In this document: piece after piece, positions 1 to 5,097 of the stretch | How the letters are laid out: every line of letters begins with the position of its first letter | How positions within the stretch are numbered: position 1 is the stretch's first letter | Source of the DNA: Clostridia bacterium | GTDB taxonomy: Bacteria; Bacillota; Clostridia; TANB77; CAG-508 | Assembly (NCBI GenBank): GCA_900768805.1 | Contig: CAAGEF010000027.1 | Coordinates: 1-5,841, forward strand | Direction: 5' to 3' | Length of the DNA stretch: 5,841 bases | Notes under the pieces: model-generated | What the model saw: the letters and a program-made list of their open reading frames with translations, nothing else | What the model was told of the DNA's origin: nothing | The model's database searches: none | Made by a program: the position numbers and the translations under genes

Positions 1-34
1 AAATACAGATAGAAAATATTCTATCTGTATTTTT
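1..34 (+). terminator. Intrinsic terminator hairpin at the left edge
   Basis: A perfect 14-bp inverted repeat (1-14 with 19-32) encloses an AATA tetraloop. The T-run at 30-34 completes a terminator for a rightward gene that ends before the window. The stem starts at base 1, so more pairing or an A-run may lie outside; an A-rich flank would make it bidirectional. If the IS end at 35-78 is real, this is probably the transcription stop of its transposase gene. Confidence 0.7.
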
Positions 35-78
35 CAAAGGCCCTTTTTTACTATCTCCACTAAACGGGGTATAGTTCA
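35..78. mobile_element. Probable outer end of an IS3-family (IS150-group) insertion sequence
   Basis: Read on the minus strand, the segment begins TGAACTATACCCCGTTTAG, followed by a short spacer and an AAAAAAGGGCC tract. This matches my memory of IS150-group ends, which start with TG, have a run of C about ten bases in, and then a purine-rich block. The tip would be base 78, so the element would extend leftward out of the window. Within the segment ACTAT (50-54) pairs with ATAGT (71-75), giving a small hairpin near the tip. No transposase sequence is visible, and the call rests on resemblance alone. Confidence 0.45.
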
Positions 79-96
79 ATTAAGGTGGCTTTTTTT
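79..96 (+). other. Possible half of a disrupted terminator
   Basis: GGTGGC (84-89) runs straight into seven T residues (90-96), the usual look of the 3' arm and U-tract of an intrinsic terminator. The matching GCCACC arm is missing; only CCAC at 57-60 could pair, weakly, across 24 bases. An insertion at base 78 could have separated the two arms. This is inference from the sequence pattern. Confidence 0.3.
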
Positions 97-112
97 AATT
101 TATTGCATATTA

Positions 113-146
113 AAATTTATAGTTTAAAATAAAATACTATAAATTT
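113..146. repeat. 11-bp perfect inverted repeat upstream of the operon promoter
   Basis: AAATTTATAGT (113-123) and ACTATAAATTT (136-146) are perfect inverted copies separated by 12 bases. The stem is nearly all A/T and has no T-run directly after it, so it is a poor terminator. It ends 25 bases before the first repressor dyad. It could be a binding site for a further regulator or a chance AT-rich palindrome. Confidence 0.4.
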
Positions 147-171
147 ATTACCTCTCCAATTTGTTCTATAA

Positions 172-193
172 TATTTAGATAAATATCTAAATA
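172..193. promoter_or_regulatory. Upstream operator dyad (probable ArsR/SdpR-type site 1)
   Basis: A perfect 9-bp dyad, TATTTAGAT (172-180) and ATCTAAATA (185-193), has a 4-base spacer. It ends five bases before the -35 box. The same 22-bp pattern recurs at 228-249. Two matching dyads around one promoter, just upstream of an ArsR-family gene, strongly suggest binding sites for that repressor. The assignment to this protein is inferred from position. Confidence 0.7.
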
Positions 194-197
194 ACTA

Positions 198-226
198 TTG
201 ACAAAAAAATATAAAGTTAATATACT
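198..226 (+). promoter_or_regulatory. SigA-type promoter of the repressor/SdpI-like/ABC operon
   Basis: The -35 box TTGACA (198-203) matches the consensus perfectly. A 17-bp spacer follows, then the -10 box TATACT (221-226). Transcription should start near 232-234, inside operator site 2, leaving a leader of about 35 bases. A promoter this close to consensus would be strong without repression, consistent with control by the ArsR-family protein encoded first in the operon. Confidence 0.85.
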
Positions 227-227
227 A

Positions 228-249
228 TATTTAGAAAATTATCTAAATG
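228..249. promoter_or_regulatory. Downstream operator dyad (site 2) over the transcription start
   Basis: ATTTAGA (229-235) and TCTAAAT (242-248) form a 7-bp dyad in the same 22-bp frame as site 1, with mismatches at the innermost and outermost pairs. It starts right after the -10 box and covers the predicted start point, so a bound repressor would block RNA polymerase. The centres of the two sites are 56 bp apart, far enough for two separate dimers or a looped complex. Confidence 0.7.
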
Positions 250-268
250 AAAAAAGAGGGGGGATTAT

Positions 269-547
269 ATGGGAATGTCAGAAACTTTAAAAGCAATTTC
301 AGATCCTGTAAGAAGAGAAATTCTGGAAATGTTAAAAGAAGGAAGAAAAACTGCTGGAGAAATTGCAAGTAGATTTGATTTAACAGGAGCAACTGTTTCA
401 TACCATTTATCTACTTTAAAAAAAGCTGATTTAATTGTTGAAACAAAATATAAAAAATATATATTTTATGAACTCAATATTTCTGTATTTGAAGAAGTTT
501 TAATATGGATAAAAGGATTAGGAGGTAGTTTAAATGAAAAAAATTAA
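269..547 (+). CDS. ArsR-family winged-helix autorepressor, SdpR-like
   Basis: This 92-aa DNA-binding protein is probably the repressor of its own operon. It has the compact ArsR/SdpR layout: an N-terminal helix with SDPVRREILEML (11-22), then AGEIA (29-33) leading into the helix-turn-helix, a recognition helix ATVSYHLSTLKKADLI (41-56), and a wing with KYKKYIFYELN (60-70). It contains no cysteine, so the CxC metal site of ArsR/SmtB sensors is absent; SdpR-type relatives instead respond by being held at the membrane by SdpI (known for Bacillus subtilis). The start at 269 has a strong AGAGGGGGG purine run (255-263) five bases upstream; a second ATG at 275 is possible. The frame overlaps the next gene by 14 bases, indicating translational coupling. 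Confidence 0.9.
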   Translation: MGMSETLKAISDPVRREILEMLKEGRKTAGEIASRFDLTGATVSYHLSTLKKADLIVETKYKKYIFYELNISVFEEVLIWIKGLGGSLNEKN

Positions 548-1151
548 TTTAAAAATTTTAGTTTATACGAGTTTAATTTGTTTATTACCAATTGTTTTAG
601 GAGTATTTTTTTATAATCAATTGCCGATGCAAGTGGCGATTCATTTTGATGTAAATAATAATCCTGATGGATTTTTCTCAAAGTCTGGGTTTGTATTTGG
701 TATGCCACTTTTAATGGTAATTTTGCAAGTGTTTTGTTGTATAACTAATGATTTGTCAGATAAAAATCAAGAAGCCAATAAAAAAGCTACTAGAGCGTAT
801 AAATGGATAATACCTATATTAGCAAATGTTTTTTATATAGTAACAATAATGTATGCTCTTGGAAATACTATAGATATCAGAAAAGTTGCTATGATAATAT
901 TAGGAATAATATTTATTGTTATTGGAAATTATTCACCAAAAACCAAAGGAAAAATTAATGGATTAAAATCGGTTAATGAAGATGAATATAAAAAACTTTC
1001 AAGAATACTAGGGTATTTATTTATAATAAATGGATTATTATGCTTTATTAGTATTTTATTTAATCAATATGTAAGTGTTGCTGTGGTTTCAATAGTTATT
1101 TTAGAAGCTATAGTATTTTATATTTATAGTTTTAATAAAACAAAAAAATAG
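534..1151 (+). CDS. SdpI-like membrane protein (DUF1648 + SdpI regions)
   Basis: This 205-aa membrane protein is close in length to Bacillus subtilis SdpI, which gives immunity to the SDP toxin and signals by sequestering SdpR. About six transmembrane segments are visible, near residues 8-27, 51-70, 91-110, 118-134, 159-178 and 181-200. After the first comes the DUF1648 signature LPMQVAIHFDVNNNPDGF (30-47). The SdpI-like part follows as GNYSPKTKG (130-138) and the LSRILGYLFIINGL stretch (155-168). The usual conserved Trp/Arg-rich loop between those blocks is shorter and reads KINGLKSVNEDEY, so this is a divergent member. GGAGGT (521-526) lies seven bases before the start, inside the repressor gene. 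Probable role: sensing of, or immunity to, a membrane-active peptide; the ligand is unknown. Confidence 0.85.
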   Translation: MKKINLKILVYTSLICLLPIVLGVFFYNQLPMQVAIHFDVNNNPDGFFSKSGFVFGMPLLMVILQVFCCITNDLSDKNQEANKKATRAYKWIIPILANVFYIVTIMYALGNTIDIRKVAMIILGIIFIVIGNYSPKTKGKINGLKSVNEDEYKKLSRILGYLFIINGLLCFISILFNQYVSVAVVSIVILEAIVFYIYSFNKTKK

Positions 1152-1165
1152 ATTGGAGAAAAATT

Positions 1166-2041
1166 ATGGAAAAGAATATTTTGGAAATTCAAAATTTAAC
1201 AAAATACTATGGAAAAATAAAAGGAGTAGAGAATTTATCTTTAGAATTAAAACCAGGAGAGATATTTGGATTTATAGGTCCAAATGGAGCTGGAAAGTCA
1301 ACAACAATTCGTTCTATTATGAATTTAATAAATAAAACAAGTGGAAAAGTTATAATAGAAAATAAAGAATTTAATAAAGATGATATAGAAATTAAAGAAA
1401 AAATTGGGTATTTACCAAGTGAAATTTATTTATATGATGATTTAACAGTAAAAGAAATGTTAGATTATCATGAAAAATTTTATAAAAAGAATATTCATAA
1501 AAGAAGAGAAGAATTAGTTAAAGTTTTGCAATTAGATGAAAAAAAGAAAATAGAAGATTTATCTTTGGGGAATTTGAAAAAGGTAGGAATTATTCTTGCA
1601 TTTATGCATGAGCCTAAAATATTAATATTAGATGAACCTACAAGTGGATTAGATCCTATTATGCAAAATATTTTTTATAATTTATTAAAAGAAGAAAAAC
1701 AAAAAGGAACAACAATATTCTATTCAACACATATTTTAAGTGAAGTATCAAAAATTTGTGACAGAGTTGGAATTATTAAAGATGGAAAACTTATAAAGGT
1801 TGAAAAGATGGAGGAACTATCGAAAAAGAGTCTTACTTTTGTAACAATAACCTCTAAAGAAAATGAACAAATAATTAAAGATTTAAAAGCAAATATTGTT
1901 TCAAAAGAAGAAAATACAATTAAATTTGCAATCAATTTATCACATGATGAGTTAATTAAAAGTTTAGCAAAATATAAAATTGATAGAATATTAATTGAAG
2001 AAGCAACTTTAGAAGATATGTTCTTACATTATTATCAATAG
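1166..2041 (+). CDS. ABC transporter ATP-binding protein
   Basis: This 291-aa cytoplasmic ATPase should power the permease encoded next. Its nucleotide-binding domain contains Walker A GPNGAGKST (38-46), Walker B ILILDEP (152-158) with catalytic E157, the D-loop SGLD (160-163) and the switch histidine H189 in STHILSEV. Two motifs deviate from textbook ABC proteins: the Q-loop reads GYLPSE (81-86) without a Gln, and the signature reads LSLGN (132-136) in place of LSGGQ. Both variants occur, as I recall, in a branch of ABC-2-linked ATPases related to bacitracin/lantibiotic-type exporters. A C-terminal extension of about 70 residues (220-291) ends with LEDMFLHYYQ, typical of that branch. GGAGA (1155-1159) is six bases before the start, and the gap from the SdpI-like gene is 14 bases. 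Confidence 0.93.
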   Translation: MEKNILEIQNLTKYYGKIKGVENLSLELKPGEIFGFIGPNGAGKSTTIRSIMNLINKTSGKVIIENKEFNKDDIEIKEKIGYLPSEIYLYDDLTVKEMLDYHEKFYKKNIHKRREELVKVLQLDEKKKIEDLSLGNLKKVGIILAFMHEPKILILDEPTSGLDPIMQNIFYNLLKEEKQKGTTIFYSTHILSEVSKICDRVGIIKDGKLIKVEKMEELSKKSLTFVTITSKENEQIIKDLKANIVSKEENTIKFAINLSHDELIKSLAKYKIDRILIEEATLEDMFLHYYQ

Positions 2042-2053
2042 GAGGAATAAGAT

Positions 2054-2845
2054 ATGTTTAAAAGAGAAATGAAAGTAAATTTAAAAGGTTTTATTATATG
2101 GACATCAATTTTAGTTGGATTATTTTTAGTTGTATATTTAGTATATCCATCTATTATAAATAGTGATAATATTCAAATGATGGATGAAATGATGAAAATG
2201 TTTCCAGAAGAAATGTTAAAAGCTTTTAATATGGATATTTCTAGTATAGACAGTGCCTTTGGTTGGTTAAAAACAGAAGGTTTTGTATTTGTGCTTCTAA
2301 TTACAGGAATTTATAGTGGAATTTTAGGTTCTAATATTTTATTAAAAGAAGAAAATGATAAAACAATTGAATATTTAAATAGTGTTCCAATAGCAAGAAC
2401 GAAAATTGTAATTAATAAAATGCTATGTGGACTATTATATATTGTTATAATGATAGTAATTCTTGGAATATTTAATTTTGTAGGATTAAGCTTAAGTGGA
2501 GATTTTGATAAAAAAACATATATATTATTAAGTATTACACCAATATTCTCATCAATAGTAATATTTTCACTATGCTTATTTTTATCAACTTTTACACATA
2601 AAACAAAGAAAACTTTAGGAATAAGTTTAGGAATTGTATTTATAAGTTACTTTTTACAAATTATATCAGAATTAAGTGATAGTACAGAATTTCTAAAATA
2701 TATATCGATATTTACTATTGCAGATATTCGTAATGTAATAGTTGAGACATCAATTAATCCTATAATGGTATTAATATCTCTTGGGCTTACTATGATATTT
2801 ACAATTTCAACAGTAATTCACTATAGTAAAAAAGAACTAGTTTAA
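2054..2845 (+). CDS. ABC-2 family transporter permease
   Basis: This 263-aa integral membrane protein is the translocation partner of the preceding ATPase. Six transmembrane helices are apparent, near residues 13-32, 77-97, 123-143, 157-179, 186-206 and 234-257, the usual ABC-2 topology. A long, Met-rich, probably extracytoplasmic loop (33-76) follows the first helix. The cytoplasmic segment KEENDKTIEYLNSVP (98-112) followed by R115 and K122 matches the conserved EE...T.E.L...P..R....K pattern of the ABC-2 permease family, where the coupling helix meets the ATPase. AGGAGGA (2040-2046) overlaps the ATPase stop and sits seven bases before the ATG, so the two are translated together. The substrate is unknown; export of, or protection from, an antimicrobial peptide fits the SdpRI-like partners. 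Confidence 0.9.
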   Translation: MFKREMKVNLKGFIIWTSILVGLFLVVYLVYPSIINSDNIQMMDEMMKMFPEEMLKAFNMDISSIDSAFGWLKTEGFVFVLLITGIYSGILGSNILLKEENDKTIEYLNSVPIARTKIVINKMLCGLLYIVIMIVILGIFNFVGLSLSGDFDKKTYILLSITPIFSSIVIFSLCLFLSTFTHKTKKTLGISLGIVFISYFLQIISELSDSTEFLKYISIFTIADIRNVIVETSINPIMVLISLGLTMIFTISTVIHYSKKELV

Positions 2846-2848
2846 TGA

Positions 2849-2950
2849 AATCCAAGTGGTAGTAGTTATACTTTGCTTATGTCTATTATGACAGATGAGT
2901 TAAAGCATGCAAGTAAGTATAATTTTTTAATTCAAAATGCGAAAAAATAA
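2849..2950 (+). pseudogene. Possible 3' remnant of a ferritin-like protein gene
   Basis: Just after the permease stop and a TGA at 2846-2848, a frame stays open for 33 codons and ends at TAA 2948-2950. It reads through SSYTLLMSIMTDELKHASKYNFLIQNAKK. The DELKHA..YN.L pattern with nearby Met/Leu residues resembles the last helix of ferritin- or rubrerythrin-like proteins, where the E..H pair binds iron. There is no ribosome binding site and no upstream part, and the frame stops 13 bases before the terminator stem, as a real gene end would. I read it as the surviving tail of a lost gene. It is short enough that the likeness could be chance, and the family assignment is from memory. Confidence 0.4.
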
Positions 2951-2963
2951 TATTAAGTTGAAT

Positions 2964-2991
2964 GAAGCAGTTTCATATTTGAAACTGCTTC
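2964..2991. terminator. Bidirectional terminator between convergent genes
   Basis: GAAGCAGTTTC (2964-2974) pairs perfectly with GAAACTGCTTC (2981-2991) around a six-base loop; an A-T pair can shorten the loop to four. The tail on the + strand is only GTTTATA, so termination relies mainly on the stem. On the - strand the tail is AT-rich without an immediate T-run. It lies 118 bases after the ABC permease and 27 bases after the end of the convergent gene, so it probably serves both. Confidence 0.75.
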
Positions 2992-3018
2992 GTTTATAGA
3001 TTAAATATTTATTTATTA

Positions 3019-3825
3019 TTACCAATCACTATCCCAATCAGTTGAACTAGAATCCCATGATGAACCAGAATCCCAATCATAATCATCGTCGTCATCGTCA
3101 TCATAAGATGATGAACTAGAACTACTAGGTGGTTCATAGTAAATACTATCACTGAAGTCATCTATACCATAACTTGAATAATAGTAATCGGATTTATAAT
3201 AATCAGAATAATTATCTTTCAAATAACTAGGTACATTAGAATTTCTCCAACCAGAAGATTTTTTATATTGATACCAACTACCGTTTTGATAATAATAATA
3301 GTCATCATTATATAAATAATATCCTCTAGATGGCATTTTACTTAGAAATATCCACATTGCCAAAAACATCACTAAGAATATAACAAAGAATATAGCAGAA
3401 CCGTATGAGCATAATGGAATTTGTTTTGTGGTATTATAGTTACTAGTAATGTTATTTTGTTTTTGATTTAAAATTTCATCTTTTAGTTTTATATATAATT
3501 CATTAACTGCAAAAGCTTCATCTTTACCATTGTATCTTATAGCTCTGGAGCCATCTGATTTATTTTTATAAACAACAAAGTTATTAGTTTCTGTATCTTT
3601 ATAAATTCCAAAAGCTTTAGCTCCTGTATAATTTTTACCTATAAAAAATCTTGTTATATATTCATCTGGTAATTTGCGTCTTTTATACCATTCTTGTAAT
3701 TCTTCAATTGTTTTTGGAACTCCACTAAAATTTTGTTGAAAATTTAAATTTTCAGCTCCACAATTTTCACAAAATTCTTCTGTATCTTCCATATAAGAAT
3801 TGCAATATTTACATCTTATTTTCAT
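3019..3825 (-). CDS. Zinc-ribbon, single-pass membrane protein with acidic tail
   Basis: This 268-aa protein has no function I can name. The N-terminus is a short zinc ribbon, C5-x2-C8 and C19-x2-C22. A soluble part follows (about 35-125), containing TIEELQEWYKRRKLP (39-53) and a globular-looking GIYKDTETNNFVVYKN stretch (73-88). One hydrophobic helix spans about 142-163. After it comes a Tyr-rich segment (169-184, with YYYYQNGSWYQYKK-type sequence), and a C-terminal low-complexity tail with seven Ser, seven Asp and repeated WDS/DW units ending DWDSDW. With a cytoplasmic zinc ribbon, the tail would be outside. AGGAGAG (3839 down to 3833) is well placed before the ATG at 3825. The gene converges on the ABC operon and stands alone. 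Confidence 0.85.
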   Translation of the reverse strand: MKIRCKYCNSYMEDTEEFCENCGAENLNFQQNFSGVPKTIEELQEWYKRRKLPDEYITRFFIGKNYTGAKAFGIYKDTETNNFVVYKNKSDGSRAIRYNGKDEAFAVNELYIKLKDEILNQKQNNITSNYNTTKQIPLCSYGSAIFFVIFLVMFLAMWIFLSKMPSRGYYLYNDDYYYYQNGSWYQYKKSSGWRNSNVPSYLKDNYSDYYKSDYYYSSYGIDDFSDSIYYEPPSSSSSSSYDDDDDDDYDWDSGSSWDSSSTDWDSDW

Positions 3826-3839
3826 TATATTACTCTCCT

Positions 3840-3874
3840 AAAAAATATATTATGATTATAATATATTTTTTTTT
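3840..3874. repeat. AT-only 14-bp palindrome with nine-T run, in the leader of the zinc-ribbon gene
   Basis: Arms at 3840-3853 and 3858-3871 are perfect inverted copies made only of A and T, around a GATT spacer. On the + strand the right arm merges into nine T residues (3866-3874). The repeat begins next to the Shine-Dalgarno sequence of the minus-strand gene and contains a TATAAT-like box on that strand. It could be part of that gene's promoter, a translation-controlling hairpin, or a weak terminator for stray rightward transcription. No matching -35 box is clear on the minus strand. Confidence 0.4.
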
Positions 3875-4008
3875 ACGATTTAGGTATTTTACAAAAACGA
3901 AATATAATTGTTAAATTTAAGTAATAAGTGATGTTATATATTCTAAAAGTAATAATTTTTGTTACATCTAAATAAAATGATTTTATGTAAAAATTGTTTA
4001 AATAAAAT

Positions 4009-4037
4009 TTGACATTATGTAAATTATATGTTAAAAT
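4009..4037 (+). promoter_or_regulatory. SigA-type promoter of the acidic 118-aa protein gene
   Basis: TTGACA (4009-4014), a 17-bp spacer and TAAAAT (4032-4037; five of six consensus bases) form a good promoter 54 bases before the start codon. The spacer holds one copy of TTATGTAAA (4015-4023), repeated at 3983-3991. That could be a regulator site. Confidence 0.75.
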
Positions 4038-4091
4038 AAAAAAATCATACGAATATAAACCCCCATTGACTTAATTAAGGAGCGGATAATT

Positions 4092-4448
4092 ATGGGAAAA
4101 GATTATAAGTACAAATATGAAGAATTGGATTACGATTTTTCCGGTACTGGTTATGTAATCATAGGTGTAGGCAAAAATGAAGATCCAGAATTGTTGTATG
4201 TAAAAAAAGGCACAATTGACGATATTTATGAGCTTACAAAAAAAAGCATTAATGGACTTATAAAAGAGGCAAGAACGCTTGCTGAAATTCCTAAAAAAGA
4301 AAAGATTTTTGTGGACACTGAAGGATTGATTAATCCTGATTATGTTCATTCAGAAGGAGAACTTTTTGAGCCGGAAGGATTTACTTTGTATGATTGTGAT
4401 CCTGAAGACTTAGAAAGTTATGCTGAATATTGCAGTGAGTTATATTAA
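4092..4448 (+). CDS. Small acidic protein of unknown function
   Basis: I do not recognise this 118-aa protein. It is soluble in appearance, with no signal peptide or membrane segment, and highly acidic: 28 Asp/Glu against 13 Lys/Arg by my count. The order is a Tyr/Lys/Asp-rich start (4-15), a probable beta hairpin GTGYVIIGVGKNEDPELLYVKKG (18-40, broken at N29), an alpha-helical segment (42-64), and a C-terminal part dense in Glu and Asp with two Cys (102, 114). AAGGAG (4077-4082) lies nine bases before the ATG. The gene is monocistronic, between its own promoter and a strong terminator. Its first 60 bases have 19 G/C against 11 in the first 60 of the next gene, so its composition differs from its surroundings and may reflect separate acquisition. 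Confidence 0.75.
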   Translation: MGKDYKYKYEELDYDFSGTGYVIIGVGKNEDPELLYVKKGTIDDIYELTKKSINGLIKEARTLAEIPKKEKIFVDTEGLINPDYVHSEGELFEPEGFTLYDCDPEDLESYAEYCSELY

Positions 4449-4455
4449 TAAAGCG

Positions 4456-4489
4456 AAAAGAGAACTCAAGATTTTTGAGTTCTCTTTTT
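4456..4489 (+). terminator. Strong intrinsic terminator of the acidic protein gene
   Basis: A 14-bp stem (4456-4469 with 4475-4488), with core AGAGAACTCAA, closes a five-base loop and runs into TTTTT at 4485-4489. It begins seven bases after the stop codon at 4446-4448. Confidence 0.9.
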
Positions 4490-4508
4490 GTTGAATCGTA
4501 CTATACAA

Positions 4509-4544
4509 AAAAGGAAATACTATTAAAATTAAGTATTTCCTTTT
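4509..4544. terminator. Second hairpin, likely bidirectional or back-up terminator
   Basis: AAAAGGAAATACT (4509-4521) and AGTATTTCCTTTT (4532-4544) form a perfect 13-bp stem with a ten-base AT-rich loop. On the + strand it is followed by CTCTTT; on the - strand the stem leads into six T residues (complement of 4507-4512). It may back up the first terminator and stop leftward transcription from the right. Confidence 0.65.
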
Positions 4545-4637
4545 CTCTTTACTGTACTTACTATACCACAAAATTATAAAAAATTCAAGACTATTATTTT
4601 TTTTGATATTATGGTATATAGAATAAGAGGTATAAAA

Positions 4638-5087
4638 ATGGATGATTCTTATTTAGAAATAGTAAATAAAAGAAAACAAATTGAAATTGCAAATATAAAA
4701 AAATGTAATGAATATACGAATAAATATGGGTTAATATTGTCAGATAATCAAATAAGTAATTTATTAGAAAGAAGAAAAGAAACTTTAAAAGAAACCGGTA
4801 GAATTGAATTAAGAGAAGGAATAATAGATAAGTTAATAGAAAAATTTTGTGATTCACCATATATAAATCAAGAAAACTATGCAGAAACTTTATATGAATT
4901 GATAGATATATTTTATGAATACAAAAACGAAACAATGGATCTAATTACAGATGATGAGCTAATAGAATTTATGAAAAAATCTTTTGATGGAATTTGCCAA
5001 GGAAATCTTGAATATCTATCAGGAACAGTTATGTATAGGATGAGAGAAAATTTGTTAAGAGGAAAGCCTATAGATTATATAGAATAA
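4638..5087 (+). CDS. DUF6323-like protein of unknown function
   Basis: This 149-aa protein looks, from memory, like the uncharacterised DUF6323 family, usually encoded beside a DUF6179 protein as here. It is predicted mostly alpha-helical and soluble. Recognisable stretches are LSDNQISNLLERRKETL (34-50), GRIELREGIIDKLIEKF (54-70) followed by CDSPYI (71-76), and the C-terminal DGICQGNLEYLSG (117-129) with a basic helix VMYRMRENLLRGKP. The start at 4638 is preferred over the in-frame ATG at 4611 because AGAGG (4626-4630) sits seven bases before it and nothing similar precedes 4611. TATTAT at 4607-4612 is a possible -10 box, with only a weak -35. The next gene starts ten bases after its stop. 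Confidence 0.8.
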   Translation: MDDSYLEIVNKRKQIEIANIKKCNEYTNKYGLILSDNQISNLLERRKETLKETGRIELREGIIDKLIEKFCDSPYINQENYAETLYELIDIFYEYKNETMDLITDDELIEFMKKSFDGICQGNLEYLSGTVMYRMRENLLRGKPIDYIE

Positions 5088-5097
5088 GGTGAAGATT

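Noticed and set aside
80..96. AATTAAGGTGG as a T-box riboswitch antiterminator core
   Set aside because: The conserved ACCGCG that should follow is absent (CTTTTTTT instead), and no specifier stem or aminoacyl-tRNA or amino acid gene is nearby.
167..172. TATAAT as a second upstream promoter of the operon
   Set aside because: No acceptable -35 box at 16-18 bp upstream; it overlaps the first operator dyad and is common by chance in this DNA.
1153..1335. 60-codon + strand frame overlapping the start of the ATPase gene
   Set aside because: It lies in another frame over the clear Walker A coding region, has no recognisable content, and the ATPase start at 1166 has the proper ribosome binding site.
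1720..1935. 71-codon minus-strand frame inside the ATPase gene
   Set aside because: Antisense shadow of a well-supported coding sequence, with no ribosome binding site or family resemblance.
4071..4349. 92-codon minus-strand frame opposite the acidic protein gene
   Set aside because: Phe/Ile-rich product typical of antisense reading in AT-rich DNA; the + strand gene has a promoter, ribosome binding site and terminator.
4611..4637. Longer N-terminus for the DUF6323-like protein from ATG 4611
   Set aside because: No Shine-Dalgarno sequence before 4611, while ATG 4638 has AGAGG at the right distance.
4609..4935. 108-codon minus-strand frame opposite the DUF6323-like gene
   Set aside because: Phe/Leu/Tyr-rich antisense artefact of a Lys/Glu-rich coding strand.
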